From Acidobacteriota bacterium (GTDB lineage Bacteria; Acidobacteriota; Vicinamibacteria; Marinacidobacterales; Marinacidobacteraceae), in NCBI GenBank assembly GCA_028877265.1, contig JAPPGX010000081.1:1-56800 (forward strand): a DNA stretch of 56,800 nt. Reading direction: 5' to 3'. The stretch's first letter is position 1. Every line of letters starts with the position of its first letter. Under the pieces are notes generated by a model, which searched no databases, was not told the origin of the DNA, and saw nothing but the letters and a program-made list of their open reading frames with translations. The translations under genes and the position numbers were made by a program. Shown here in pieces: positions 35,695 to 45,146 of the stretch.

Positions 35695-37125
35695 GTGCGC
35701 AAGTTCCTGCGCCCCGGCAGGTCCGGGGCCGCTATCGCCATCGGAATCTTTGGCCTGGCCGTTTCGGGAGCGGCGCTCGGGGGACAGTCCGCCTCCGGCC
35801 CGTCCGCGGCGGAAACTCCAGCGGCACCGCTGAACTGGTCCGCCAACTGGCCCGCCTGGCGCGGGCCGGACGCGAACGGCGTCTCCACCGAGACCGGCCT
35901 GCCCGTCCGTTTCGACCCGGACGCGAACGGACTCTGGAAGACGGCGACCCCGGGCGAGGGGCACTCGTCACCGGTCGTCTGGGGCCAGTTGGTGTTCGTC
36001 TCGGCCGCCATCGCCGGCGATCCGATCCCCGGGCGGGAGCCGCCGGTGCACATCCGGAACGGTGAGGTCTACCTGCACGGCGGGAGCACGGCCGGGGACC
36101 TCCATCACACCCTGCTGGCGCTCGCCTACGACGCGCGCACGGGACGGGAAGTGTGGCGGCGGACGGTCCACGACGGCCCGGTCTACGACAACCGGTACCG
36201 GAGCAACACCTACGCCTCGCTGACCGCGATCGCCGACGGGGAGCGCGTCTACTTCTCTTTCGGCAATCAGGGTCTCTTCGCCTTCACGCTGGACGGGGAT
36301 CCGCTCTGGGCGACCGACCTGGGTGATTTCGGCGTCTGGGGGCTCGGGCACGGGATCAATCCGGTGCTGTACGGCGAGACCTTGATCCTCGTGCACGACA
36401 ACGACGACGGCGAGGGCTCCCGCATCTTCGGGGTGGACCGCCGCAGCGGGGAGATCGCCTGGAGCACCGAGCGGCACGCGCGAAAAGGCTGGGCGACCCC
36501 GGCGCTGCTGCCGGTCGGGGGCATGACCCAGCTCTTCGTACCCGGGTACCACTTCCTCGGCGCCTACGACGCCGGGAACGGCGTCGAGCTGTGGCGGACC
36601 GCGCCCTTCGAGGACTCGGCCCCCGTGCACACCCCGGTCCACCAACCCCTCGGGGACGGCCGCCTCGTCTTCGTCTCGACGGGCTATCCCGGCAAGGAAA
36701 TGCGGGCCCTCGAAGTGCTGCCGGGGGTCGAACCGCGCGTTCGCTGGACCTACGAGCGGGGGACCGGATACCTCCCCTCGGCGCTCCTCTACCAGGGAAT
36801 CCTGTTCTTCCTCTCGGACGGCGGCGTGATCACCGCGCTCGACCCGGAGGACGGTTCGCTCCATTTCCAGGCGCGCCCCACGAACCCGGGCCGCTACAAC
36901 TCCTCGCCGGTCGGGTACGAAGGGCAGGTCCTGATCGGCAGCCTGGAGGGCGACCTGACCGTGTTCCGGGCCGGAGAGGAGTTCGAGATCGTCGCCGAGA
37001 GTTCCCTGCCGGAAGCCATCTGGGCTTCTCCGGCCATCGCCGGAGGAACGCTCTTCCTGCGCACCGTGGACCACCTCTACGCATTCCGCTCGCCGACCGC
37101 CGGCGAAACCACGCCGGCGCGCTGA
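35695..37125 (+). CDS. Secreted PQQ-like beta-propeller protein (WPAWRGP type)
   Basis: This 476-residue exported protein has a signal peptide (IAIGIFGLAVSGAALGGQ) and the entry motif WPAWRGPDANGVSTETGLPV. Blade repeats include GHSSPVVWGQLVFVSAAI, YDARTGREVWRR, GVDRRSGEIAWSTER and LFLRTVDHLYAF at the end. It is the first of four collinear plus-strand genes (two propellers, an S9 peptidase, another propeller). GTG 35695 has no obvious Shine-Dalgarno. This subtype is frequent in Acidobacteriota and Planctomycetes with no proven function. Confidence 0.9.
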   Translation: MRKFLRPGRSGAAIAIGIFGLAVSGAALGGQSASGPSAAETPAAPLNWSANWPAWRGPDANGVSTETGLPVRFDPDANGLWKTATPGEGHSSPVVWGQLVFVSAAIAGDPIPGREPPVHIRNGEVYLHGGSTAGDLHHTLLALAYDARTGREVWRRTVHDGPVYDNRYRSNTYASLTAIADGERVYFSFGNQGLFAFTLDGDPLWATDLGDFGVWGLGHGINPVLYGETLILVHDNDDGEGSRIFGVDRRSGEIAWSTERHARKGWATPALLPVGGMTQLFVPGYHFLGAYDAGNGVELWRTAPFEDSAPVHTPVHQPLGDGRLVFVSTGYPGKEMRALEVLPGVEPRVRWTYERGTGYLPSALLYQGILFFLSDGGVITALDPEDGSLHFQARPTNPGRYNSSPVGYEGQVLIGSLEGDLTVFRAGEEFEIVAESSLPEAIWASPAIAGGTLFLRTVDHLYAFRSPTAGETTPAR

Positions 37126-37127
37126 GC

Positions 37128-38492
37128 TTGCTGGTTCGACAGGCCGGCCGCGTGGCCGGGACGCTCACGGTCACGGCGCTCCTGGCGGGGAATGCCGCGG
37201 CACAGCAACCGACGGCTCCGGAGTGGCCACAGTGGCGGGGTCCGGGCGGACAGGCGCACGCGGAGACCGCCGCCCCCCTCCGTTGGGGAACGGACGAGAA
37301 CATCCTCTGGAAGGCCCCCGTCGAAGGCCGGGGGCATTCGTCGCCCATCGTGGTGGACGATCTGATCTTCCTCACCTCGGCCACCTCCGGCGAAAAGGTG
37401 CCCGGGGCGGGGGCGATCGTCCATTTCCTCGGCAGCGAGGAGTTCCTCCACCCCGACAGCCTGGGCGCCGACCAGCGGCTGGACGTGCTGCTGTTCGCCG
37501 TGGATCGACACAGCGGAGCGCTGCGCTGGCGCCGGGAAGTGCGGGCCGGCGCGCTTCCCTACGACAACCGCCACCGGATCGGTTCCTACGCGAATCCCAC
37601 CCCGGTAAGCGACGGCAAGCGGGTCGTCACCTGGTTCGGAACCCAGGGCCTTTACGCATTCAGCCTGGAGGGAGACCTCCTCTGGTCCCAGGACTTCGGG
37701 GGCGTCGGAACCCTGGGGATGGGGGTGGCCACCTCTCCCGTGCTCATCGCGGCCACCGAACTCGTAGTGGTCCAAAGCGACGTGGAGGAGGGTGACGGGT
37801 CCTTTGTCGCGGCTCTGGACATCGCTACCGGCGCCATTCGCTGGCGGGCGGAGCGGACCCAGCGGGTGGGCTGGGCAACGCCGGCGGTGGTGCGGTCCGC
37901 CGGCGGCGGCCCGTCGCTCGTGATCGCGATGGGGACGGACGAGATCGTCGCCTACGGGGCGGATTCCGGAAAAGAGCGCTGGCGCGTGGAAGGACTCGGG
38001 GGCAACGCGGTGCCGAGCCCGGTGACCTCCGGCGACGGACTCGTCTTCGCGGTAACGGGGTATCCCCGGAAGAACATCCTGGCGCTCGACCTCGAAGACG
38101 GGTCGCTCCGCTGGGACTACCGCAAGGGGCAGGGCTACGTCCCTTCTCCGATCTTCCATCGGGGAACGCTCTACCTGGTCAGCGACGGAGGCATCCTGAC
38201 CGCCCTCGACGGAGGGACCGGTGAGGTCATCTACGAAGGCGGAAGGATGCCGCTGCCGTCCCGATTCTTCTCCTCCCCGGTGGTGGCGGGCGAGCGCATC
38301 TACCTGACCAGCGAGGACGGGGACACCCACGTGATCCGTCCGGGGCCGCAATTCGAGGTCCTGGCGACCAACAGCCTGGATGAACCGGTCATGGCCTCGC
38401 CGGCGGTGGTGGACGGCACGATCTATCTCCGCGGCGCCGAGCATCTGTACGCGATCGCTGAACCGGCGGCCGCAGCAAGCTCCAAGCCCTGA
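37128..38492 (+). CDS. Secreted PQQ-like beta-propeller protein (WPQWRGP type)
   Basis: This 454-residue protein begins 2 bp after the previous propeller stop. From TTG 37128 it has two arginines then a hydrophobic signal ending NAAAQQ; GTG 37152 is a possible later start but would remove the positively charged n-region. Entry motif is EWPQWRGPGGQAHAE. Blades include GHSSPIVVDDLIFLTSAT, VDRHSGALRWRR, LDGGTGEVIYEG and IYLRGAEHLYAI. It is a tandem paralogue of the upstream gene (same order of blocks, including YDNRxR and GWATPA), so a local duplication is likely. Confidence 0.87.
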   Translation: MLVRQAGRVAGTLTVTALLAGNAAAQQPTAPEWPQWRGPGGQAHAETAAPLRWGTDENILWKAPVEGRGHSSPIVVDDLIFLTSATSGEKVPGAGAIVHFLGSEEFLHPDSLGADQRLDVLLFAVDRHSGALRWRREVRAGALPYDNRHRIGSYANPTPVSDGKRVVTWFGTQGLYAFSLEGDLLWSQDFGGVGTLGMGVATSPVLIAATELVVVQSDVEEGDGSFVAALDIATGAIRWRAERTQRVGWATPAVVRSAGGGPSLVIAMGTDEIVAYGADSGKERWRVEGLGGNAVPSPVTSGDGLVFAVTGYPRKNILALDLEDGSLRWDYRKGQGYVPSPIFHRGTLYLVSDGGILTALDGGTGEVIYEGGRMPLPSRFFSSPVVAGERIYLTSEDGDTHVIRPGPQFEVLATNSLDEPVMASPAVVDGTIYLRGAEHLYAIAEPAAAASSKP

Positions 38493-38597
38493 TGCTTCCA
38501 CCGCCCGCGGGCGGGAACCCTCGTCCAGGCCTCGTCGTATCCGGAACGCAGACGGCCGCCGCGTGAGCGCGGCAGGCACATCCGAGGAGGCGCATCG

Positions 38598-40511
38598 ATG
38601 AAATTCCGAACCCTGAACCAGTACCGGACAGGCCCGGCGGCGTCCCTCGCCACCCTGCTTTGGGTGGCGATGGGCTGCGCACCGCCAGCCCCTGACATCC
38701 CGAGTTACAGCGCCCGGGCGTTCTACGACACCGAACAGGTCTTCGGGGCGTCCTTCTCGGCAGACGAGACCCGCCTGCTGATGACCTCCGACCGGACCGG
38801 CGTGATGAACGTCTACGCGCAGCCGATCGCGGGTGGGGAACCCGAGGCGCTCACCGCCTCGGACACCGATGCCAACCTGGGGATGGCGTTCTTCCCGAAT
38901 GACGACCGGATCCTGTTCACGGCCGACCAGGGCGGGAACGAGCTGAACCACCTCTACGTCCAGACGCCCGGCGGAGCTCCCGAGGACATCACCCCCGGGG
39001 CGGACCTCAAGGCGGGCTTCAGCGGCTTCACCGCGGACGGGGAGCGGTTCTTCGTCACCACGAACGAGCGGAACCCGCAGGCCTTCGATCTCTACGAGTA
39101 CCGCGTGGAGGACCTGACCCGGCGTCTCGTCTTCGAGAACCCCGGAGGCTTCCAGCCGGGGCCGGTCAGTCCGGGCGGACGCTGGCTCGCCGTCACCAAA
39201 GCTCGGAACAACGCCGACAGCGACGTTTTCCTCGTGGACCTCGAGGACGCCTCCGCCGAGCCGCGTCACATCACCCCGCACGAGGGGGACGCCTCGCACG
39301 GCCCGGTCAGCTTCGATCCGGACGTCACCGAGCTCCTCTACCGCACCGACGCCCACGGCGAGTTTGCGGAAGTCTGGGCCTACGGCCTGGAAACCGGGGA
39401 ACACCGCCCGGTGGTGCAGGCCGACTGGGATGTCTTCACCGTGTACTTCTCGGAGAAGGGCACCTACCGGGTGAGCGCCGTCAACGTCGACGCTTCCACG
39501 GAGGTCACGGTCGTGGACACCCGGAGCGGCGAAACGGTCGAGTTTCCCGACGTTCCCGGAGGCGATGTGACCGGCGTACGCTTTTCCCCGAGCGAGACGA
39601 AGCTCGCCTTCTACGTGAACAGCGACACCTCGCCGTCCAACCTCTACGTCTGGGACCTCGAGACCGGAGAGCACCGCCGTCTCACGAACACCCTGAACCC
39701 GGAGATCGAAGAGAACCACCTGGTGGACGGGGAAGTGATCCGCTATCCGAGTTTCGACGGACTGGAGATTCCGTCGGTCCTCTACCGCCCTCACCAGGCG
39801 GCGGCGGACGCGCCGGTGCCGGCCCTCGTCTGGGTACATGGCGGCCCCGGCGGCCAGAGCCGCAAGGGGTACCGGGCGCAGATCCAGCATCTCGTGAACA
39901 ACGGGTATGCGGTGCTGGCCGTGAACAACCGGGGCTCCTCGGGTTACGGCAAGACGTTCTTCCACCTGGACGACAAGCGCCACGGCGACGTGGACCTCAA
40001 GGACTGCGTCGAGGCCCGGTCCTACCTGGAATCGCTCGACTGGGTGGACGACGCCCGCATCGGCATCATCGGCGGCAGTTACGGCGGCTACATGGTGGGC
40101 GCCGCGCTCGCCTTCGAGCCCGAGGTCTTCGACGTGGGCGTGAACATCTTCGGGGTGATGAACTGGGTGCGGACGCTGTCCAGCATCCCGCCCTGGTGGG
40201 GCGCGGCGCGGGATTCGCTCTACGCCGAACTGGGAGACCCGGAGACGGAACTCGAACGTCTGACGGCCATCTCCCCGCTGTTCCACGCCGAGAACATCGT
40301 GCGGCCGCTCTTCGTGGTCCAGGGCGCCAACGACCCGCGGGTGCTCCAGGTGGAGAGCGACGAGATCGTCGAGGCGGTGCGCGCGAACGGCGTTCCCGTG
40401 GAGTACGTGATCTTCCCCGACGAGGGACACGGCTTCCGGAACCGGGACAACCGCATCGAGAGCGCCGACCGCATCCTGGGGTTCCTGGAAACGTACCTGG
40501 GGACCGACTGA
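38598..40511 (+). CDS. S9 family peptidase lipoprotein (DPP IV/acylaminoacyl-peptidase type)
   Basis: This 637-residue protein has a lipoprotein signal (SLATLLWVAMGC), a TolB-like propeller (about 35-370) and an alpha/beta-hydrolase domain. The triad is Ser about 494 in GGSYGG, Asp about 579 in GANDPRV and His about 611 in DEGHGF, and the oxyanion region HGGPGGQ is present. It is a different S9 branch from the pair at 4894-8983 (GGSYGG versus GGSAGG). AGGAGG lies 7 bases before ATG 38598. It sits between propeller genes and probably belongs to their transcript. It likely degrades peptides at the membrane surface. Confidence 0.93.
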   Translation: MKFRTLNQYRTGPAASLATLLWVAMGCAPPAPDIPSYSARAFYDTEQVFGASFSADETRLLMTSDRTGVMNVYAQPIAGGEPEALTASDTDANLGMAFFPNDDRILFTADQGGNELNHLYVQTPGGAPEDITPGADLKAGFSGFTADGERFFVTTNERNPQAFDLYEYRVEDLTRRLVFENPGGFQPGPVSPGGRWLAVTKARNNADSDVFLVDLEDASAEPRHITPHEGDASHGPVSFDPDVTELLYRTDAHGEFAEVWAYGLETGEHRPVVQADWDVFTVYFSEKGTYRVSAVNVDASTEVTVVDTRSGETVEFPDVPGGDVTGVRFSPSETKLAFYVNSDTSPSNLYVWDLETGEHRRLTNTLNPEIEENHLVDGEVIRYPSFDGLEIPSVLYRPHQAAADAPVPALVWVHGGPGGQSRKGYRAQIQHLVNNGYAVLAVNNRGSSGYGKTFFHLDDKRHGDVDLKDCVEARSYLESLDWVDDARIGIIGGSYGGYMVGAALAFEPEVFDVGVNIFGVMNWVRTLSSIPPWWGAARDSLYAELGDPETELERLTAISPLFHAENIVRPLFVVQGANDPRVLQVESDEIVEAVRANGVPVEYVIFPDEGHGFRNRDNRIESADRILGFLETYLGTD

Positions 40512-40576
40512 CTCGGGAGCCAGCTCGGCTTCGCCCTTCCGTGCGCAAGGCAGGGGCCGTACAGTTCGTTTCTCCC

Positions 40577-42016
40577 ATGTGGTTCTACCGCCTCCTCCCC
40601 GTCATCCTCGTCGGTGTCGCCGCCACGGCCGCCGGGTCCGAGTGGGACCGGTTCCGTGGCCCCAACGGGACCGGAATCGGCCCCGACGGTGAACTGCCGG
40701 TCGTCTTCGGCCCCGGCCGGGCGCTGATCTTCCGGACGCCGCTTCCACCGGGACACTCGTCGCCGATTCTCGCGGGCGGCCGGGTGCACGTCACCGCGTT
40801 CGAGGAAAACGAATTCCTGACCATCGCGCTCGATCCCGAAACCGGAGAGAAACTGTGGCGCGCGGTGGCGAAGCGGGAGCGCGTGACCGAGGTGGATTCG
40901 CGGAACAACGCGGCCTCGCCGAGCGTGGCGGCGACCGGCGACGGGGTGTACGCCTTCTTTCCCGATCTCGGGCTGATCGGCTATGACGGCAAGGGCAGGG
41001 AGCAGTGGCGGCAGCCGCTCGGACCCTTCGACAACTACTACGGGATGGGGGCATCCCCCATCCTGGCGGGCGACACGGTGGTGCTGGTGCTGGACCAGAA
41101 CCTCAACTCGGAGATCCTCGGCGTGGACCGGCGGAGCGGCGAGGTCCTCTGGCGCACTCCGCGGCCGGAGGCCACCAGCGGCCACTCGACGCCGGTGCTG
41201 CGGGAAACGGCGGACGGGCTCGAGATCCTGGCGCCGGGAAGCTTCCTCCTCACTGCGTATGGCGCCGCCGACGGGGCCGCCCGCTGGTGGGTCCGCGGAC
41301 TCCCCTGGGAGATGAAGTCCACCCCGCTGCTCGAGGGAGACCTGGTCTACGTGAACGGCTACGGGGCGCCGGTGAACCAGCCCGGCAACCAGATCACCCC
41401 GCCGACCTTCGCCGAGGCGCTCGAAGCCTCCGACGCCAACGGCGACGGGGTGCTCGCGCGCGCCGAGGCCGCCGGACATTCCGACTTCTGGTTCGACGTG
41501 ATCGACCTCAGCAGCAACGGGCTGCTCGAGGCCGGCGACTGGGCCTACTACGAGGCGGTCCTGTCCTCCCAGAACGGCGTCCTGGCGATCCGGCCCGGCG
41601 CCCCCGGCGAGGCCGGCGACCTGACCGAGCCCAACACGGTCTGGAGCTACCGCCGGCGGGTCCCCCAGCTTCCCTCGCCGCTGCTCTACGGCGGCGTCCT
41701 CTACATGGTCAACGACGGGGGCATCGTGACCGCGCTGGATCCGTCGAGCGGGAGGATGCTCTCCCAGAACCGGCTCCAGGGGGCCGTGGACGCCTACTAC
41801 GCCTCCCCGGTGGCGGCCGACGGCAAGATCTACTTCGTGAGCGAACTGGGGCTCGCGGCGGTGGTGCGGCCCCTCGATCCCGGAGAAGAATCCCCGGAAC
41901 TCGACGTCGTCCAGGTCAATCCGCTCGGGGAAGCGGTCTACGCCACCCCGGCGATCGCGCCCTCGCGCCTCTACATCCGGACCGTCGAGGCGCTCTACGC
42001 CTTCGGCCCGGAGTAG
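40577..42016 (+). CDS. Secreted PQQ-like beta-propeller with inserted EF-hand pair
   Basis: This 479-residue exported protein has a signal peptide (LLPVILVGVAATAAGS), then EWDRFRGPNGTG and propeller blades. Around residues 280-325 it contains an insertion with a canonical 12-residue EF-hand loop (DANGDGVLARAE, 286-297) and a second EF-like loop (DLSSNGLLEAGDW). This suggests calcium binding that shapes or regulates the propeller. The closing motif LYIRTVEALYAFG matches the other propellers of the island. ATG 40577 follows the S9 peptidase stop by 65 bp. Confidence 0.9.
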   Translation: MWFYRLLPVILVGVAATAAGSEWDRFRGPNGTGIGPDGELPVVFGPGRALIFRTPLPPGHSSPILAGGRVHVTAFEENEFLTIALDPETGEKLWRAVAKRERVTEVDSRNNAASPSVAATGDGVYAFFPDLGLIGYDGKGREQWRQPLGPFDNYYGMGASPILAGDTVVLVLDQNLNSEILGVDRRSGEVLWRTPRPEATSGHSTPVLRETADGLEILAPGSFLLTAYGAADGAARWWVRGLPWEMKSTPLLEGDLVYVNGYGAPVNQPGNQITPPTFAEALEASDANGDGVLARAEAAGHSDFWFDVIDLSSNGLLEAGDWAYYEAVLSSQNGVLAIRPGAPGEAGDLTEPNTVWSYRRRVPQLPSPLLYGGVLYMVNDGGIVTALDPSSGRMLSQNRLQGAVDAYYASPVAADGKIYFVSELGLAAVVRPLDPGEESPELDVVQVNPLGEAVYATPAIAPSRLYIRTVEALYAFGPE

Positions 42017-42049
42017 CGCCGGCCCGCGTACCGCCGGACCGCCCGGTCT

Positions 42050-42784
42050 TCACCTGCTCGCCGTGAAGGCGATGACCGGAGGGTTCTCCAGGAAGTCGTC
42101 CCAGAAGGGGTTGCCCCGCTCGGCGGGGTCGAGCGAAACCCCCAGCCAGCGGAACTCACGGAATCCCGCCTGGTCGAAGGCGCGCCGATAGGTCTCCGGG
42201 CTCTCGTAGCAGTTGTCGAACTCGAAACTCGCGCCGTCGGAGTTCGTCAGGCGGTAACGGATCGGCGCCCCCGCGGTGGGGACGGCCGGCCCCGTCTTGA
42301 CGATCCCGTACTTGCTCCAGGAGACGGTTCCCCGCGGCGGGTTCAGCACGTTGTCGTTGAACCCGACCAGGCGTCCGCCGGGGCGGAGCGCGGCGCGAGC
42401 GACCGTCAGGAAGCGGAGCAGCTTGACCGCGCTCCCCGCGTAGTGCAGGAGGTACATGGCGACGACCAGGTCCACCGTACCCTCGGGCCGGTAGTCCGCC
42501 GCGTCGGAACAGACGTAGCGGCATCCGAGAGGGTTCTCCCGTTCCTGCCGCTCGGCCAGCCGGATCATCTCTCCGGAGATATCCACTCCCGTGACCTCCG
42601 CCGCGCCGGCGATCCTGAGCAGCCGGGTGTAGAACCCCTCCCCGCACGCGAGGTCCAGGACTCTCAGCCCGCGAACGTCGCCGAGCGTCTCGAAGAGCGT
42701 GTGGCGCTCGACGTGCTTCCGGAAGGGGAGCTGCTTCGAATCCTGATAGGCGGCGGCGATCGCGTCGTACTGGGCCACGCTCAC
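42050..42784 (-). CDS. Class I SAM-dependent methyltransferase
   Basis: This cytoplasmic 244-residue Rossmann-fold methyltransferase has SAM motif I VLDLACGEG (residues 42-50), the acidic residue after strand 2 in VTGVDISGEM, motif II-like CSDAADY, and the DLVVAMYLLHYA and LRPGGRLVGFND blocks. It resembles small-molecule (UbiE/Tam-like) methyltransferases. GTG 42784 has GGAGG about 10 bases upstream; a second GTG two codons later is also possible. It is the only minus-strand gene within the plus-strand propeller run and points away from the ankyrin-propeller gene at 42896. Confidence 0.9.
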   Translation of the reverse strand: MSVAQYDAIAAAYQDSKQLPFRKHVERHTLFETLGDVRGLRVLDLACGEGFYTRLLRIAGAAEVTGVDISGEMIRLAERQERENPLGCRYVCSDAADYRPEGTVDLVVAMYLLHYAGSAVKLLRFLTVARAALRPGGRLVGFNDNVLNPPRGTVSWSKYGIVKTGPAVPTAGAPIRYRLTNSDGASFEFDNCYESPETYRRAFDQAGFREFRWLGVSLDPAERGNPFWDDFLENPPVIAFTASR

Positions 42785-42895
42785 TGAGCATATTCCTCCC
42801 CGGGCGGGATAATGGGGACCGAACAACCATGGACTGCCGCCCGCGATGGGCTCAGCGGCTCTTGGCGGCGGCAGGAACCGAAGGGAGGGTCCGGC

Positions 42896-45091
42896 GTGAA
42901 ATCCCAAAGAGTCCTGCTGGCAGCGTTGTTGCTGCTCTCCGCACCCTCCTCCAGCGCCCAGGAGGATCCGGGTGAAGCGCTCCGCGGGGCCGCCCGGGAA
43001 GGGGACATCGGCCGCATCGAGGAACTGCTCGCCGCCGGCGCCCACGTGGATGCTCCCAACCGCTACGGCGCCACCGCGCTGTTCTTCGCCGCCGACCGGG
43101 GACACCTGGACGTCGTCCGGCGTTTGGCCGATGCCGGGGCCGCCCTCGACATCGAGGACCGCTTCTACCAGATGACGGCCCTCAGCCGGGCCGCGGGTTC
43201 CGGCCACCGGGAAGTCGTCTTCTTCCTGCTCGCCCGAGGGGCGCCGGGCGCCGGCGGGTTGCTGGTCCGCGCGTCGCGGCAGGGTGACGAGGAGTTGCTG
43301 CGGGCCATCCTTGAGAACGGAAACTTCGACGAGGACGCGCTCGGGACCGCGCGGGAGGCCGCGGACTCGGAAGACATCGCGGCCCTCCTCCGGGAGCGGA
43401 CCGCGCGGGCGGTGGCGGCGCCCGAACTCACCGAGGAGGCCCGGCAGCAGCTCGCCGGAAGCTACTGGAACGAGACGGCGGAGCGGGGGGTGCGCGTCGT
43501 GTCCGAGGACGGGATGCTCCGGGCGCGCAACTTCGAGCGCGATGCCGATTCGGGGAACGAGCGCTTCACCGGTCCCGCGGTCGCCCTCACGCCGCGCGGC
43601 GGTCCGCGCTCCTTCGTTACCGAGAGCGGAGCCCGTTACGGCTTTCCGGGCCGGGGCGGGATGGTCGAGCGGCTGATCGTGGAAACCGGCGGTGAGACCG
43701 TGGCCTACGGGCCCGAGGGTGAGGCCGAGAGCCGCGCCGCGGCCCGCGAGGTTGCCGAGGCGGCCGTGCCATCGGGAGCGGCTTCCGCCGCCGGAGACCT
43801 GGCCCCCATCCGGCCGCGCCCCTGGCCACAGTTCCGCGGTCCCCGGGGCTCGGGCATCGCTGACGAGCAGGGCGTGCCGCTCCGCTGGAACGCGGCCGAT
43901 GGCGAGGGGATCGCCTGGGAAGCCGCTCTCCCGGGTCTCGGGGTATCGAGCCCGATCGTGTGGGAGGACCGCGTGTACGTCGTGATCGCCGCGAGCCTCA
44001 CGGAGGACTCGGAGTTCCGGATCGGCCTCTACGGCGACGTGGCGCCGGTCCAGAACGACAGCGCCCACCGCTTCGAACTGCGCGCCTACGACCTGGCCAA
44101 CGGCGCCCCCGTGTGGACGACCGAACTTCGCCGCGGAGTGCCGAAGACGCGCCGGCACACCAAGTCGAGCCAGGCCAACGCCACCCCGGTGACCGACGGC
44201 GAACGGATCGTGACCCTGCTCGGGAGCATGGGCGTGCTGCTCTGCCACGACCTCGAGGGCAACCTGCTCTGGGAGCGTGAGGTCGGGGTCCTGAACAGCG
44301 GCTGGTTCTACGACCCCGACTACCAGTGGGGCCACGCTTCCTCACCGGTGATTCACGGCGGCGCCGTCATCGTCCTGGCCGACGTCCATGGCGACGCGTT
44401 CCTCGGCGCCTTCAACCTCGAAGACGGAGAGCCCCTCTGGCGGACGTCCCGCGACGAGGTCTCCACCTTTTCCACACCGTTCGTGCACGACGTGGGAGGA
44501 GACGCCGAGGTCGTCGTGAACGGCACGGTGATCCGGGGTTACGACGCTTCCACCGGCGCCGAACGCTGGCGGCTCGGCCCCAACTCCGAGATCCCCATCA
44601 GCGTGCCGCTGCTCGGTGACGGCCTGCTGTTCGTCCAGGCCGGCTATCCACCCATCCGTCCCATCTACGCCATCCGTCCCGGAATGGAGGGCGACCTGAG
44701 TCTCGCTCCCGGGGAGGACTCGAGCGAAGCGATCGCCTGGAGCAAGAGCCGTGGCGGGGTGTACATCCCCTCGCCGATCTTCTACCGCGGCGTCCTCTAC
44801 CTGGGCGCGAACAACGGCCGTCTCTCGGCCTACGACGGCGAGACCGGAGAGCGTCTCTACCGCGCCCGGATCGGGGGCATCGGAGGCTCCTACGCGGCTT
44901 CGCCGTTCGCCGCCGACGGCCGGCTCTACTTCACCACCGAGGAAGGGGACACCTTCGTCGTGCGGGCGGGACGCGAATACGAGCTGCTCGCGAAGAACAG
45001 CGTGGACCGGATCGTGATGGCCTCCCCGGCGGCGAGCGGCGGCATGCTCGTCATCCGGGCGATCGACCGGCTCTTCGGGATCACGCGTTAG
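42896..45091 (+). CDS. Secreted ankyrin-repeat/PQQ-like beta-propeller fusion protein
   Basis: This 731-residue exported protein has a signal peptide (VLLAALLLLSAPSSSAQ) and then three to four ankyrin repeats (about 25-165; for example ARGDIGRIEELLAAGA-like units and NRYGATALFFAADRGHLDVV). A small beta-rich domain follows (about 175-270) and then a propeller from about 305 to the end, opening with WPQFRGPRGSGIADEQG. Blade motifs include LGVSSPIVWEDRVYV, YDASTGAERWRL and YDGETGERLYRA. Ankyrin repeats plus the propeller imply two protein-binding surfaces on one periplasmic chain. GTG 42896 has AGGGAGG about 7 bases upstream. Function is unknown. Confidence 0.9.
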   Translation: MKSQRVLLAALLLLSAPSSSAQEDPGEALRGAAREGDIGRIEELLAAGAHVDAPNRYGATALFFAADRGHLDVVRRLADAGAALDIEDRFYQMTALSRAAGSGHREVVFFLLARGAPGAGGLLVRASRQGDEELLRAILENGNFDEDALGTAREAADSEDIAALLRERTARAVAAPELTEEARQQLAGSYWNETAERGVRVVSEDGMLRARNFERDADSGNERFTGPAVALTPRGGPRSFVTESGARYGFPGRGGMVERLIVETGGETVAYGPEGEAESRAAAREVAEAAVPSGAASAAGDLAPIRPRPWPQFRGPRGSGIADEQGVPLRWNAADGEGIAWEAALPGLGVSSPIVWEDRVYVVIAASLTEDSEFRIGLYGDVAPVQNDSAHRFELRAYDLANGAPVWTTELRRGVPKTRRHTKSSQANATPVTDGERIVTLLGSMGVLLCHDLEGNLLWEREVGVLNSGWFYDPDYQWGHASSPVIHGGAVIVLADVHGDAFLGAFNLEDGEPLWRTSRDEVSTFSTPFVHDVGGDAEVVVNGTVIRGYDASTGAERWRLGPNSEIPISVPLLGDGLLFVQAGYPPIRPIYAIRPGMEGDLSLAPGEDSSEAIAWSKSRGGVYIPSPIFYRGVLYLGANNGRLSAYDGETGERLYRARIGGIGGSYAASPFAADGRLYFTTEEGDTFVVRAGREYELLAKNSVDRIVMASPAASGGMLVIRAIDRLFGITR

Positions 45092-45146
45092 TTCCACTCC
45101 GCCGGCGCGCGCTTCTACAATGGACGGCACCTCCGGAGGTCTTGCC

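Noticed and set aside
36591-37127. Upstream extension of the propeller frame at 37128
   Set aside because: It overlaps the preceding propeller gene in another frame; the signal peptide begins only at about 37128-37152.
37077-40430. 1117-residue minus-strand open frame
   Set aside because: It lies antisense to a propeller and an S9 peptidase, both with full motifs; a shadow of strong GC codon bias.
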